This document shows, piece after piece, positions 15,649-24,137 of a stretch of DNA of 64,000 nt; position 1 is the first letter of the stretch, and each line of letters opens with the position of its first letter. This DNA is from Streptomyces nymphaeiformis (GTDB lineage: Bacteria > Actinomycetota > Actinomycetes > Streptomycetales > Streptomycetaceae), in the NCBI RefSeq assembly GCF_014203895.1, contig NZ_JACHJY010000005.1, positions 124,001-188,000 on the forward strand, written 5' to 3'. The position numbers and the translations under genes are program-made. Under the pieces are notes generated by a model. That model searched no databases, had not been told where the DNA came from, and saw only the letters and a list, made by a program, of their open reading frames with translations.

Positions 15649-16620
15649 ATGCCGTTCACCGTCGTCCGGTTCAACCTCGTCGATCCGCACGCCGACCCCG
15701 TCTCCCTGTCGGCCCGCTACCGCGCGGCCGTCGAGATGGCCGCGTACGCCGACGGGCACGGCGTCGACACCGTGCAGACCGAGGAGCACCACGGCGTCGA
15801 GAACAACTGGCTCCCCTCCCCCTTCGCCTTCGCCGGCGCGGTCTTCGGCGCGACCCGCAGGATCGCGGTCACCGTCTCGGCGATCATCGGCCCGCTGCAC
15901 GATCCGCTGCGCCTGGCCGAGGACATCGCGGTCCTGGACCTGCTGAGCGGGGGCCGGCTCGTGACGGTGGCCGGGATCGGGTACCGGCCGGAGGAGTACG
16001 AGGAGCGCGGGGTCGACTGGGGGCGGCGCGGCAAGCTCCAGGACCTGCTCCTGGAGACCCTGCTCACGGCCTGGACCGGGGAGCCGTTCACGTATCAGGG
16101 CCGTACGGTACGGGTCACCCCGCGGCCCTTCACCCGGCCGCATCCGCTGCTGCTCGTCGGGGGTTCCTCGCGGGCGGCGGCGCGGCGGGCGGCCCGGCTC
16201 GGGCTGCCGTTCTTCCCGAGCGCGCACCTGCCGGAGCTCGAGACGTACTACCGGGAGAGGTGCGCGGAGTACGGCACGGAGGGCTGGACGATGATGCCGG
16301 CCGAGGAGACCCCGCTGCTGCACCTGTCGGAGGACCCGGACCGGACCTGGGCGGAGCACGGCGAGCACTTCCTGCACGAGGCGCGGACGTACGCCTCCTG
16401 GCAGTCGAAGGACATCCGCTCGGCGGTGAAGTCGACGGCGACGACGGTGGAGGAGCTGCGGGCGGAGGGGGTGTACCGGGTGGTCACCCCGGAGGAGTGC
16501 CTGGCGCTCGGTCTGGAGAGCCTGGTGCTGCATCCGCTGTGCGGCGGGATGCCGGTCGAGGAGGGGTGGCGGAGCCTGCGGCTGTTCTGCGGGGACGTAC
16601 TGCCGCGGCTCGCGGCGTGA
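15649..16620 (+). CDS. LLM-class flavin-dependent oxidoreductase
   Basis: A 323-residue luciferase-like monooxygenase-fold protein. It has the opening strand VVRFNLVDPHADP, the family segment TVQTEEHHGVENNWLPSP with the Glu-His-His pattern, and AEDIAVLDLLSGGRL, which is typical of LLM flavoproteins that use FMN or F420. WTGEPFTYQGRTVRV and LLVGGSSRAAARRAARLG are further family signatures. The ATG at 15649 has GGAGGGG about seven bases upstream. Substrate unknown. A palindrome at 15590 may control it. It ends in a terminator shared with glcP. Confidence 0.88.
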   Translation: MPFTVVRFNLVDPHADPVSLSARYRAAVEMAAYADGHGVDTVQTEEHHGVENNWLPSPFAFAGAVFGATRRIAVTVSAIIGPLHDPLRLAEDIAVLDLLSGGRLVTVAGIGYRPEEYEERGVDWGRRGKLQDLLLETLLTAWTGEPFTYQGRTVRVTPRPFTRPHPLLLVGGSSRAAARRAARLGLPFFPSAHLPELETYYRERCAEYGTEGWTMMPAEETPLLHLSEDPDRTWAEHGEHFLHEARTYASWQSKDIRSAVKSTATTVEELRAEGVYRVVTPEECLALGLESLVLHPLCGGMPVEEGWRSLRLFCGDVLPRLAA

Positions 16621-16630
16621 GGAACGGCGC

Positions 16631-16663
16631 ACTGCCCCGGCTCAGCGCGTGGGCCGGGGCAGT
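16631..16663. terminator. Bidirectional terminator between the LLM gene and glcP
   Basis: ACTGCCCCGGC at 16631-16641 pairs perfectly with GCCGGGGCAGT at 16653-16663. The flanking genes are convergent. Confidence 0.8.
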
Positions 16664-16689
16664 CGTCGTGAGGAGAGGGGCAGCGGGGT

Positions 16690-18123
16690 TTAGCCCATCT
16701 CCTCCAACGCCTTGCCCTTCGTCTCCTTGACGTACCGCAGTACGAAGGGGATCGAGAGCACGGCGAAGACCGTGTAGATGACGTAGGTGCCGGAGAGGTT
16801 CCAGTCCGCGAGGGACGGGAAGCTGGCGGTGATGGCCCAGTTGGCGATCCACTGGGCGGAGGCGGCGACGCCGAGGGCCGCGGCGCGGATCCGGTTGGGG
16901 AACATCTCGCCGAGGAAGACCCAGACCACCACGCCCCACGAGAGGGCGAAGAAGAGGACGAAGACGTGGGCGGCGACGAGGGCCACGACGCCCTGGGTCT
17001 GGGGCAGCTTGCCGTCGACGAGGTCGGCGGAGAAGGCCCAGGCCTCGAAGCCGAGGGCGATCGCCATGCCGACGGAGCCGACGAGGGCGAGCGGCTTGCG
17101 GCCGACGCGGTCGACCAGGACCATCGCGATCACGGTGCCGATGATGTTGATGATCGACGTGGTGAACGAGTAGAAGAACGAGCCGGACGGGTCGATGCCG
17201 ACGGACTGCCAGAGGGTCGCGGAGTAGTAGAAGGCGACGTTGATGCCGACGAGCTGCTGGAAGACCGAGAGTCCGATGCCGACCCAGACGATGGGCAGCA
17301 GCTTGAACCTGCTTCCGGCGACGAGCAGGTCCCTGAAGGTGGACTTGTGCTCGCTGCGCATGGCCGCGTCGATCTCGGCGACGCGGTGGTCGAGGTCGAC
17401 GCCGTGGCCCTCGACCTCGGCGAGGACCTCCTTGGCCCGGTCGGTCTTCCCGACGGAGATGAGGAAGCGCGGGGACTCGGGGATCGCGAGGGACAGCATG
17501 CCGTAGAGGATCGCGGGGACGACCATCACGCCGAGCATCCACTGCCAGGCCTCCAGGCCGCCGATCTCGCCGCGCTGGTCGCCGTCGGCGAGCTGGAGGA
17601 TGCCGTAGTTGACGAGCTGGGAGATGGCGATGCCGATGACGATCGCGGCCTGCTGGAAGGAGCCGAGGCGGCCGCGGTAGGCGGCGGGGGCGACCTCGGC
17701 GATGTACGCGGGGCCGATGACGGAGGCCATGCCGATGGCGAAGCCGCCGATGATCCGCCAGAGGGCGAGGTCCCAGAGGGCGAAGGGCAGCGCGGAGCCG
17801 ACGGCGCTGACGGCGAAGAGGACCGCGGAGATCTGCATGCAGCGGATGCGGCCGATGCGGTCGGCGATGCGTCCTGCGGTGGCGGCGCCGATGGCGCAGC
17901 CGATCAGGGCGATGGCGATGACCTGCGCGAGGGTGCCGGAGCCGATGTCGTAGCGGTCGCGGATCGCCTCGACGGCGCCGTTGATGACGGAGCTGTCGTA
18001 GCCGAAGAGGAAGCCGCCCATGGCGGCGGAGGCGGTGATGAAGATGACGTGGCCGAGGTGGTCCGGGTGAGCCGCCCGGCCTTCGGAAGGCGGCGGCGTG
18101 GGCGCCTGCGCGGTGCTGGTCAC
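16690..18123 (-). CDS. glcP: Glucose permease, MFS sugar porter
   Basis: A 12-helix major facilitator sugar symporter of 477 residues. Sugar-porter signatures are present: GFLFGYDSSVINGAVEAIRD in helix 1-2, DRIGRIRC between helices 2 and 3, PESPRFLISVGKTDRA after helix 6, and DRVGRKPLALVG in the second half. In S. coelicolor the gene at this place beside smc is glcP1, the main glucose importer, so glucose is the likely substrate (synteny inference). The GTG at 18123 has GAGGAG just upstream. A promoter and a palindromic operator lie 75-115 bases upstream. Confidence 0.9.
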   Translation of the reverse strand: MTSTAQAPTPPPSEGRAAHPDHLGHVIFITASAAMGGFLFGYDSSVINGAVEAIRDRYDIGSGTLAQVIAIALIGCAIGAATAGRIADRIGRIRCMQISAVLFAVSAVGSALPFALWDLALWRIIGGFAIGMASVIGPAYIAEVAPAAYRGRLGSFQQAAIVIGIAISQLVNYGILQLADGDQRGEIGGLEAWQWMLGVMVVPAILYGMLSLAIPESPRFLISVGKTDRAKEVLAEVEGHGVDLDHRVAEIDAAMRSEHKSTFRDLLVAGSRFKLLPIVWVGIGLSVFQQLVGINVAFYYSATLWQSVGIDPSGSFFYSFTTSIINIIGTVIAMVLVDRVGRKPLALVGSVGMAIALGFEAWAFSADLVDGKLPQTQGVVALVAAHVFVLFFALSWGVVVWVFLGEMFPNRIRAAALGVAASAQWIANWAITASFPSLADWNLSGTYVIYTVFAVLSIPFVLRYVKETKGKALEEMG

Positions 18124-18198
18124 ATGGACTCCTCGGTGGGGCGGGCGAGCCCTTCCAGTGGCGCACAACTTCACGCCGCCCACCACGTGAAGGTAAAA

Positions 18199-18208
18199 GC
18201 AACGTTGC
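18199..18208. promoter_or_regulatory. Operator palindrome at the glcP transcription start
   Basis: GCAACGTTGC, a perfect 10-base palindrome with a central CG, is placed two bases after the predicted -10 box. The form fits a LacI-family sugar repressor. The regulator is not in the window. Confidence 0.5.
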
Positions 18209-18210
18209 AG

Positions 18211-18238
18211 AGACTATGCCTTCAAGTTTCGAAGTCAA
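18211..18238 (-). promoter_or_regulatory. glcP promoter
   Basis: Minus strand TTGACT (18238-18233), 16 bases, then TAGTCT (18216-18211). A good match to the vegetative consensus, in a clearly AT-richer stretch. Confidence 0.65.
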
Positions 18239-18306
18239 TAGCCGATGTCATGTGACTTTATGAGCACAGCGATGGCGCTTGAGTTCAGAACTTGAACGAA
18301 TGTCTC

Positions 18307-21300
18307 TCAGCGGAGGCGCTGGCTGATCACCTTCGAGACGCCGTCGCCCTGCATGGACACGCCGTACAGCGCGTCCGCGACCTCCATCGTCCGCTTCTGG
18401 TGCGTGATCACGATCAGCTGCGAGGACTCCTGGAGCTCCCGCATGATCGCGATCAGCCGCTGGAGGTTGGTGTCGTCGAGCGCCGCCTCGACCTCGTCCA
18501 TCACGTAGAACGGGCTGGGCCTGGCCTTGAAGATCGAGACGAGCAGCGCCACGGCGGTGAGGGAGCGCTCGCCGCCGGAGAGCAGCGAGAGCCGCTTGAC
18601 CTTCTTGCCCGGCGGGCGGGCCTCCACCTCGACGCCGGTGGTGAGCATGTTGTCCGGGTCGGTGAGGACGAGCCGGCCCTCGCCGCCCGGGAAGAGCCGC
18701 GAGAAGACGCCCTCGAACTCGCGGGCGGTGTCCCGGTAGGCCTCGGCGAAGACCTGCTCGACGCGCAGGTCGACCTCCTTCACGACCTGAAGCAGGTCGG
18801 TACGGGTCTTCTTCAGGTCCTCCAACTGCTCCGAGAGGAACTTGTGCCGCTCCTCCAGGGCCGCGAACTCCTCCAGGGCCAGCGGATTGACCTTGCCGAG
18901 CTGGTGGTACGCCCGCTCGGCGGCCTTCAGCCGCTTCTCCTGCTCCGAACGGACGAACGGGCGCGGCCGGGCCTCGGCCGCCTCCTCCGGGTCGCCCTCG
19001 GCGGTCGGCGACGGGGGCACGGGCTGGTCGGGGCCGTACTCGGCGACGAGGTCGCCCGACTCCACGCCGAACTCCTCGAGGGCCTTCGCCTCCAACTGCT
19101 CGATCCGCAGCCGCTTCTCGGCGCCGAGCACCTCGCCCCGGTGGACGGAGTCGGTCAGCTTGTCGAGCTCCGCCTTGAGGTCCCGGGCCCGGGCCCGGGC
19201 GGCCGTCAGGCCCTGCTCCCGCTCGGCCCGCGCCGCCTCGGCCGCCACCCGCTCGCGCTCGGCGCGCAGCAGGGACACCTCGACGTGGGCGAGGAGGCCG
19301 CGGGCGCCCGCGGCGACGGCGCCGGCGACCCGCTCCTCGTGGCGCAGCCGGGCCCGGCGCTGCTCGGCACGCGCGCGTGCCTCCCGTTCGGCGCGGGCCG
19401 CCCGGTCGAGCGAGTCGGCCCGTCCGGCGAGCCCCTTGACCCGCTCCTCGTGGGTACGGACCTGGAGCCGCGCCTCCATCTCGGTCTGGCGCGCCCGGGT
19501 GCCCTCGCTCGCGAGCCGGTCGCGGGTGGCGGTGTCGGGCTCGTCCTCGGTCGGCGTCTCCTCGGCCACGAGGAGCCGTTCGGCCAGCTCCTCGGCTTCG
19601 GCGGTGGCCTTCTCCAGGGCTTCCTGGGCGCGGGCGGCGGCCGCAGCCGTGCGCTCGGCCTCCCCCGCCGCCCCCCTGGCCTGCCCGGCGAGCCGTCCGA
19701 GTCGCTGGGCCACGTCGGAGCGCTCGCGCTCGCCGGCGCGGCGCCGGGCGTCGAGCTCCTCGACGAGCGCGGCGGCGTGGCGCCGCCGCTCGGCGGCCTC
19801 CTCCTGGGCGGCCGTCAGTTCCTCGCACCGTACGGCCAGTTCGCCGAGTTCGGCGGCGGCCTCGGCGACGGAGGCCTGGACTTCGAGGAGGCTGGGCGCG
19901 CCGGCGGAGCCGCCGTGCGCGAAGTGCGCCCCGAGCAGGTCCCCTTCGGCGGTGACGGCGGTCAGCTCGGGCCGGGACCTGAGCAGTTCGACGGCCTCGT
20001 CGAGGTCCCCGACGACGACGATTCCGGCGAGCAGGCGGCGGACGGCGCCGAGGAGTCCGGCGGGTCCGCGGACGAGGTCGGCGGCGTACGGGTGTCGCTC
20101 GGCCGCCGCCGCGGGTTCGGGCTCGGGGGCTCCGGCCAGGATCAGGGAGGCGCGGCCCGCGTCCTGCTTGCGGAGCAGGCGCAGGGCCTCGGCGGCGGCG
20201 GAGGGCCCGTCGGCGGCGAGTGCGTCGGCGGCCGTGCCGAGGGCGGCGGCGACGGGGATCTCGTACCCCGGGGTGACGGTGAGGAGTTCGGCCGCCGGGC
20301 CGAGGATTCCGGCGAGGTCCGCGGAGAGCAGCGTGCCGGTGCCGTCCTTGCGGCGCAGTCCGAGGGCGAGGGTGTCGTGCCGGGCGCGGGTGGCGGCGCG
20401 GCGGCGTTCGGTGGTGGCGGCGGCTTCGCGGGCGGCGGTCAGCGCGGCCTCGGCGTCGGCGAGTTCGCGGCGGGCGGCCTCGTACCGCTCGCCGTGCTCG
20501 GTGTCCTCCGCGTCGAGGCCGTCGACCTCGGCCTTGAGCTGCTCGTACTCCTCCTGGGCCGCGGCCGCGCGCTCGGCGGCCTCGTCGCGGGCGGTGGCGA
20601 GCCGGTCGATCTCGGCCTGGGCGGAGGCGGCGCGCGAGCGGGCGGCGTTGACCTGGCCGTGCAGCCGGGCGAGGCCTTCGCGCCGGTCGGCGATGGCGCG
20701 GGCCAGGTCCTTGAGGCGGCGCTCCTCGTCGGCGAGCGTCCGTTCCAGGTCGGCGCGGTGGGCGACGCTGTCCTCCAGGGCGCGTTCGGCGACCTCCAGG
20801 GCGGCTTCGAGTTCCGCCTCCTGTTCGCGGACGCGGGTCGCCTCGCGCTCCAGGTCCTCCGGGTCGCGGCCGCGGCGTTCCTCGGCGGGGGCGGTGGTGG
20901 CGCTCTTCACGCGCGCGTCGGCGAGGGAGACGGTGCCGCGGACGCGTTCGGCGAACTGGGAGAGGTCGTACCAGTTCTGCTGCGCGCGCTCCAGGCGGGG
21001 CACCAGGGTGCGGGCCTCCGCCTCCAGGTCGGCCTCCTTCGCGAGGGCGGCGCGCAGTTCGGTCTCGGTGGCCTCCTTGCGGGCGAGGAGGGCGGCTTCG
21101 TCGGCGACCTCGGCGGTCAGCGCCTCCTGGAGGCGGACGAGGTCGTCGGCGAGGATGCGGAGGCGGGCGTCGCGCAGGTCGGCCTGGATGACGACGGCGC
21201 GGCGGGCGACGGCGGCCTGCCGGCCGAGCGGCTTGAGCCGGCGGCGGAGTTCGTCGGTGAGGTCCTGCACGCGCGCGAGGTTGGCCTGCATCGCGTCCAG

Positions 21301-21840
21301 CTTCCGCAACGCCTTCTCTTTGCGTTTGCGGTGCTTGAGGACGCCGGCGGCCTCCTCGATGAAGGCGCGGCGGCCCATCGGGTCGGCGTGCAGCACGGAG
21401 TCGAGCTGGCCCTGTCCGACGATGACGTGCATCTCGCGTCCGATGCCGGAGTCGGAGAGCAGGTCCTGGAAGTCGAGCAGCCGGCAGGTGTCGCCGTTGA
21501 TCTGGTACTCGCTGCTGCCGCCGCGGAACATGATCCGGGTGAGGGTGACCTCGGCGTAGTCGATGGGCAGGGCGCCGTCGGAGTTGTCGATGGTCAGCGA
21601 GACCTCGGCTCGGCCGAGCGGAGGGCGCCCGGTCGTGCCGGCGAAGATGACGTCCTCCATCTTGCCGCCGCGCAGCGACTTGGCGCCCTGCTCGCCCATG
21701 ACCCAGGAGAGCGCGTCCACGACATTGGACTTGCCCGATCCGTTGGGGCCCACGACACAGGTGATTCCGGGTTCGAACCGCAGTGTGGTCGCGGAGGCGA
21801 ACGACTTGAATCCGCGGAGCGTCAGGGCCTTGAGGTGCAC
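18307..21840 (-). CDS. smc: Chromosome segregation ATPase SMC
   Basis: Structural maintenance of chromosomes protein, the core of the bacterial condensin. From the GTG at 21840 (VHLKALTLRGFKSFA) it has P-loop GPNGSGKSN at 31-39, a long Ala/Glu/Arg-rich coiled coil interrupted near residues 500-680 by a globular hinge, and a C-terminal head with LSGGERS at about 1087 and Walker B VMDEVEAALDD near 1115. 1177 residues is a normal length. The frame is open further upstream, but homology starts at this GTG. scpA and scpB are not in the window. It follows a small coiled-coil gene and acyP on the same strand. Confidence 0.97.
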   Translation of the reverse strand: MHLKALTLRGFKSFASATTLRFEPGITCVVGPNGSGKSNVVDALSWVMGEQGAKSLRGGKMEDVIFAGTTGRPPLGRAEVSLTIDNSDGALPIDYAEVTLTRIMFRGGSSEYQINGDTCRLLDFQDLLSDSGIGREMHVIVGQGQLDSVLHADPMGRRAFIEEAAGVLKHRKRKEKALRKLDAMQANLARVQDLTDELRRRLKPLGRQAAVARRAVVIQADLRDARLRILADDLVRLQEALTAEVADEAALLARKEATETELRAALAKEADLEAEARTLVPRLERAQQNWYDLSQFAERVRGTVSLADARVKSATTAPAEERRGRDPEDLEREATRVREQEAELEAALEVAERALEDSVAHRADLERTLADEERRLKDLARAIADRREGLARLHGQVNAARSRAASAQAEIDRLATARDEAAERAAAAQEEYEQLKAEVDGLDAEDTEHGERYEAARRELADAEAALTAAREAAATTERRRAATRARHDTLALGLRRKDGTGTLLSADLAGILGPAAELLTVTPGYEIPVAAALGTAADALAADGPSAAAEALRLLRKQDAGRASLILAGAPEPEPAAAAERHPYAADLVRGPAGLLGAVRRLLAGIVVVGDLDEAVELLRSRPELTAVTAEGDLLGAHFAHGGSAGAPSLLEVQASVAEAAAELGELAVRCEELTAAQEEAAERRRHAAALVEELDARRRAGERERSDVAQRLGRLAGQARGAAGEAERTAAAAARAQEALEKATAEAEELAERLLVAEETPTEDEPDTATRDRLASEGTRARQTEMEARLQVRTHEERVKGLAGRADSLDRAARAEREARARAEQRRARLRHEERVAGAVAAGARGLLAHVEVSLLRAERERVAAEAARAEREQGLTAARARARDLKAELDKLTDSVHRGEVLGAEKRLRIEQLEAKALEEFGVESGDLVAEYGPDQPVPPSPTAEGDPEEAAEARPRPFVRSEQEKRLKAAERAYHQLGKVNPLALEEFAALEERHKFLSEQLEDLKKTRTDLLQVVKEVDLRVEQVFAEAYRDTAREFEGVFSRLFPGGEGRLVLTDPDNMLTTGVEVEARPPGKKVKRLSLLSGGERSLTAVALLVSIFKARPSPFYVMDEVEAALDDTNLQRLIAIMRELQESSQLIVITHQKRTMEVADALYGVSMQGDGVSKVISQRLR

Positions 21841-22073
21841 TCCGGGGACTCTACCGGGGCCCGTGCGTTTCACCCGCGATGACGTGGGGCAGATCCTCGG
21901 ATGAGGAGGGGTGGGACGCGGGGGAAACAACGGGTGAAAGAGAGAAGGGACGCCGGAGCGCCCCTTGCAGGTCCAGCCGTCGTGCACATGCGTCGTTCGG
22001 CACGATCGGCTGTGGTGGGTGTTCGGCTGCGCCGACGAGAATGCTTTCCACCTGGCCCCTGGGGGCTGGGTTG

Positions 22074-22292
22074 TCAGGTGAGCGCAGGCTCTGCCTGGGG
22101 TACGTCGAGGTCGATGCTGTTCAGCAGCGACTCTCCCTGGTGCTGAGCGGCGGCAGCGGCGAGCGTGTCGTTCTCGGACTGGATCCGTACCAGCTCGGAT
22201 TCGAGGTCCTGGACACGCTGCTGAAGCCGTCGCATCTCGGCGAGGAGTCGCGGGTCGGAGCCGCCGACGTAACCGAGAAGCGCCTTTGCCAT
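22074..22292 (-). CDS. Small conserved coiled-coil protein
   Basis: A 72-residue protein, MAKALLGYVGGSDPRLLAEM at the N-terminus, then a heptad-patterned helix (LQQRVQDLESELVRIQSEN), then an acidic tail ending VPQAEPALT. The leucine spacing suggests a short dimeric coiled coil. No catalytic motif. GGAGG lies nine bases before the ATG. I recall close homologues across Streptomyces but no function. It has its own strong promoter 130 bases upstream and a long structured leader. Confidence 0.8.
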   Translation of the reverse strand: MAKALLGYVGGSDPRLLAEMRRLQQRVQDLESELVRIQSENDTLAAAAAQHQGESLLNSIDLDVPQAEPALT

Positions 22293-22424
22293 GATGGATG
22301 GTCCTCCACAATGAGTGACCGACCGAAGCGGTGTGGGTCGTGAGGGATTCGCACCCGCGGTGCTCGGCAGTACTGCTTGTCGTGCCGGTTCCACTGCCAA
22401 ACAGCTAAGGTGCGCGGGGCTTCC
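22293..22424 (-). ncRNA. Structured 5' leader of the small coiled-coil gene
   Basis: About 125 transcribed bases before the ATG. CGCACC (minus strand, 22414-22409) can pair with GGTGCG (22355-22350), enclosing CGGCA/TGCCG. The distal end contains GGGTGCGAATCCC, which resembles a tRNA T-arm. It does not fold into a tRNA: there is no matching acceptor or anticodon arm. Function unknown. Confidence 0.35.
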
Positions 22425-22453
22425 AGAGTCTCACCAAAAAGTTTGACGGTCAA
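22425..22453 (-). promoter_or_regulatory. Promoter of the small coiled-coil gene
   Basis: Minus strand TTGACC (22453-22448), 17 bases, GACTCT (22430-22425). The -35 fits very well. The spacer contains an A/T run. Confidence 0.5.
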
Positions 22454-22681
22454 CACGATCACGCCCCGTTTGAAGGGCTACCGAGGAGTCCACGGCCGCT
22501 CAGCGGGCGGCTGGGCCTTCGAACTCGGAGCATCGGGGGCGTCGCGATCATCCTTACCGGGCAGCCTTGCACGCCCGGCGCCAGATGGCAACCATCAGGT
22601 GCTTCGCTGGTCACACCCCTGTTACCGCGCGTCCGCCCGGAGCCGCTCTCGGTCACCGGGCGGGGTGTCGGAGCGTGATCG
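22454..22681. other. Intergenic region before the small coiled-coil promoter
   Basis: About 230 bases past the acyP stop. Nothing recognisable as a gene. GC-rich inverted segments at 22635-22670 may terminate acyP. Confidence 0.35.
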
Positions 22682-22963
22682 TCAGCGGATGGCGAAGCCG
22701 TCGTAACCGCCGCGCGGCGTGTCCCAGATCTCAGTGACACCGTCCACACGTCCGGGTGTGTCGTCCGACTGGAGCCAGTCGAGCAGACGGTGGCAATTCT
22801 CACGCGGCCCCTCGGCCACCACCTGCACCCGGCCGTCGTCGAGGTTCAGGGCGAAGCCCACCAGGCCGCCGATCTCCAAGGCGTTTGCCCTGGTGAACCA
22901 GCGGAAGCCCACTCCCTGTACCCGGCCGCGCACCCAGGCGGTCATCCGTACGTCGTCACTCAT
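22682..22963 (-). CDS. acyP: Acylphosphatase
   Basis: A 93-residue acylphosphatase hydrolysing carboxyl-phosphate bonds. The signature GRVQGVGFRWFTR (residues 13-25) supplies the phosphate loop and catalytic Arg. GFALNLDDGRVQVVAEGP supplies the catalytic Asn. Length and motif order are standard. ATG start. It lies upstream of the small coiled-coil gene and smc on the same strand, separated by long leaders. Confidence 0.95.
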   Translation of the reverse strand: MSDDVRMTAWVRGRVQGVGFRWFTRANALEIGGLVGFALNLDDGRVQVVAEGPRENCHRLLDWLQSDDTPGRVDGVTEIWDTPRGGYDGFAIR

Positions 22964-23134
22964 GGCTGCACGCTAACGGGCGGGTTGCCGGATGAGCACA
23001 TCGCCCCCGCTTCTCATCGCGTACAGTCCGGACCGAACAGGCCTCACCCGTTCGGGCGCGCGCCGTTCGACTGTCACCCGGAACGATACCGACAGCAAAG
23101 ATCAGCAAAGACCAGCAAGAGGAAGGCAGAGCAG

Positions 23135-24061
23135 ATGGGACGCCACCGTCGCTCCGGCGCCACGCCCGCCGCAGAAGATTACGCGGCCGGTTCGGGCCGC
23201 CCGCGCCGGGGTACCGGCCGGCGGCGGCCCGTGCGCACCGGCCTGCTCGGCGCCTCGGCCGCGGTCGCGGTCGGCGCCGTCGCCGTCGCCTCGGGTCTGC
23301 TTCCCGGCGGGGACACGTTCACCGTCGGCAACGCCGGTACGAGCGAGCGCCAGGTCCAGACCCGGCAGGCCCCGGAGCTGACGACGCAGGGCGGCGCCAC
23401 CCAGACCCCCGCCGGGGAGTCGGGCGGCCCCGTGACGGGCGGCGGAAAGATCCACGTCTCCCCGTCGGCGAAGCCGAGCGCGAAGGCCACCCCGAAGCCG
23501 AAGCCGAAGACGACGCCGAAGACGACGCCGAAGCCCACCCCGACGAAGTCCAAGGAGCCCACCGCCGAGCCGGTGGCGCCCAAGGTCACCGCCGCGCCCA
23601 CGACGAAGGCCCCCGCGCCGAGGCCGGCCCCGACGACCGCGGCGCCGACCGAGAAGACCACGGTCACCTCCACCGCGGACCGCAGCGAGGCCGCCGAGGC
23701 CGAGGTGATCCGCCTGGTGAATTCCGAGCGCGCGAAGGTGGGCTGCACCCCGGTCCACGCGGACGCGAAGCTCGCGGCGCTGGCCGGCGCGTTCAGCGCG
23801 GACATGGCGACCCGCGGCTTCTTCGACCACACCGACCCGGACGGCGACACCCCGTGGGTCCGCGCCGCGCAGGCGGGCATCTCGGCCATGGGCGGCGAGA
23901 ACATAGCCCGCGGCCAGGTGGACGCGGCCGCGGTGATGGCGTCCTGGATGAACAGCGACGGCCACCGCGCCAACATCCTGAACTGCGACTTCACCACCCT
24001 GGGCGTGGGCGTCGCCTTCGGCGACGGCGGCCCGTGGTGGACCCAGGACTTCGGCTACTGA
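23135..24061 (+). CDS. CAP/SCP-domain exported protein
   Basis: A 308-residue protein with an Arg-rich N-terminus, a hydrophobic membrane segment (about residues 35-57), a low-complexity linker rich in Thr, Pro and Lys (about 110-180), and a C-terminal CAP domain (187-308). The CAP domain starts AEVIRLVNSERAKVGC and has the conserved FFDHTDPDGDTPW, GGENIARG and HRANILN elements. It is most likely anchored in or secreted across the membrane with the CAP domain outside. Function of bacterial CAP proteins is poorly known. The ATG has GAGGAAGG upstream. Confidence 0.88.
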   Translation: MGRHRRSGATPAAEDYAAGSGRPRRGTGRRRPVRTGLLGASAAVAVGAVAVASGLLPGGDTFTVGNAGTSERQVQTRQAPELTTQGGATQTPAGESGGPVTGGGKIHVSPSAKPSAKATPKPKPKTTPKTTPKPTPTKSKEPTAEPVAPKVTAAPTTKAPAPRPAPTTAAPTEKTTVTSTADRSEAAEAEVIRLVNSERAKVGCTPVHADAKLAALAGAFSADMATRGFFDHTDPDGDTPWVRAAQAGISAMGGENIARGQVDAAAVMASWMNSDGHRANILNCDFTTLGVGVAFGDGGPWWTQDFGY

Positions 24062-24070
24062 GCCGGGAGC

Positions 24071-24126
24071 CCCATATGCGGAAGGGCCCCGTCACCTGAA
24101 GGTGACGGGGCCCTTCCGCATATGGG
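24071..24126. terminator. 26-base perfect hairpin between CAP gene and flavodoxin gene
   Basis: Arms 24071-24096 and 24101-24126 are exact complements with loop TGAA. The central part reads ATGCGGAAGGGCCCC, as in the hairpin at 14216. It lies between convergent genes. Confidence 0.93.
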
Positions 24127-24137
24127 CGCGGGGAGCG

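Noticed and set aside
18292..21882. A very long open frame opposite smc, and similar long frames opposite ftsH, glnD, ddl and leuC
   Set aside because: They are shadows created by strong third-position GC. The composition is Gly/Arg/Ala/Val or Pro/Arg/Ser noise with no family sequence, and the opposite strand carries well-known genes.
22293..22424. A tRNA gene in the small coiled-coil leader
   Set aside because: Only a T-arm-like segment is present. No pairing acceptor stem or seven-base anticodon loop could be built.
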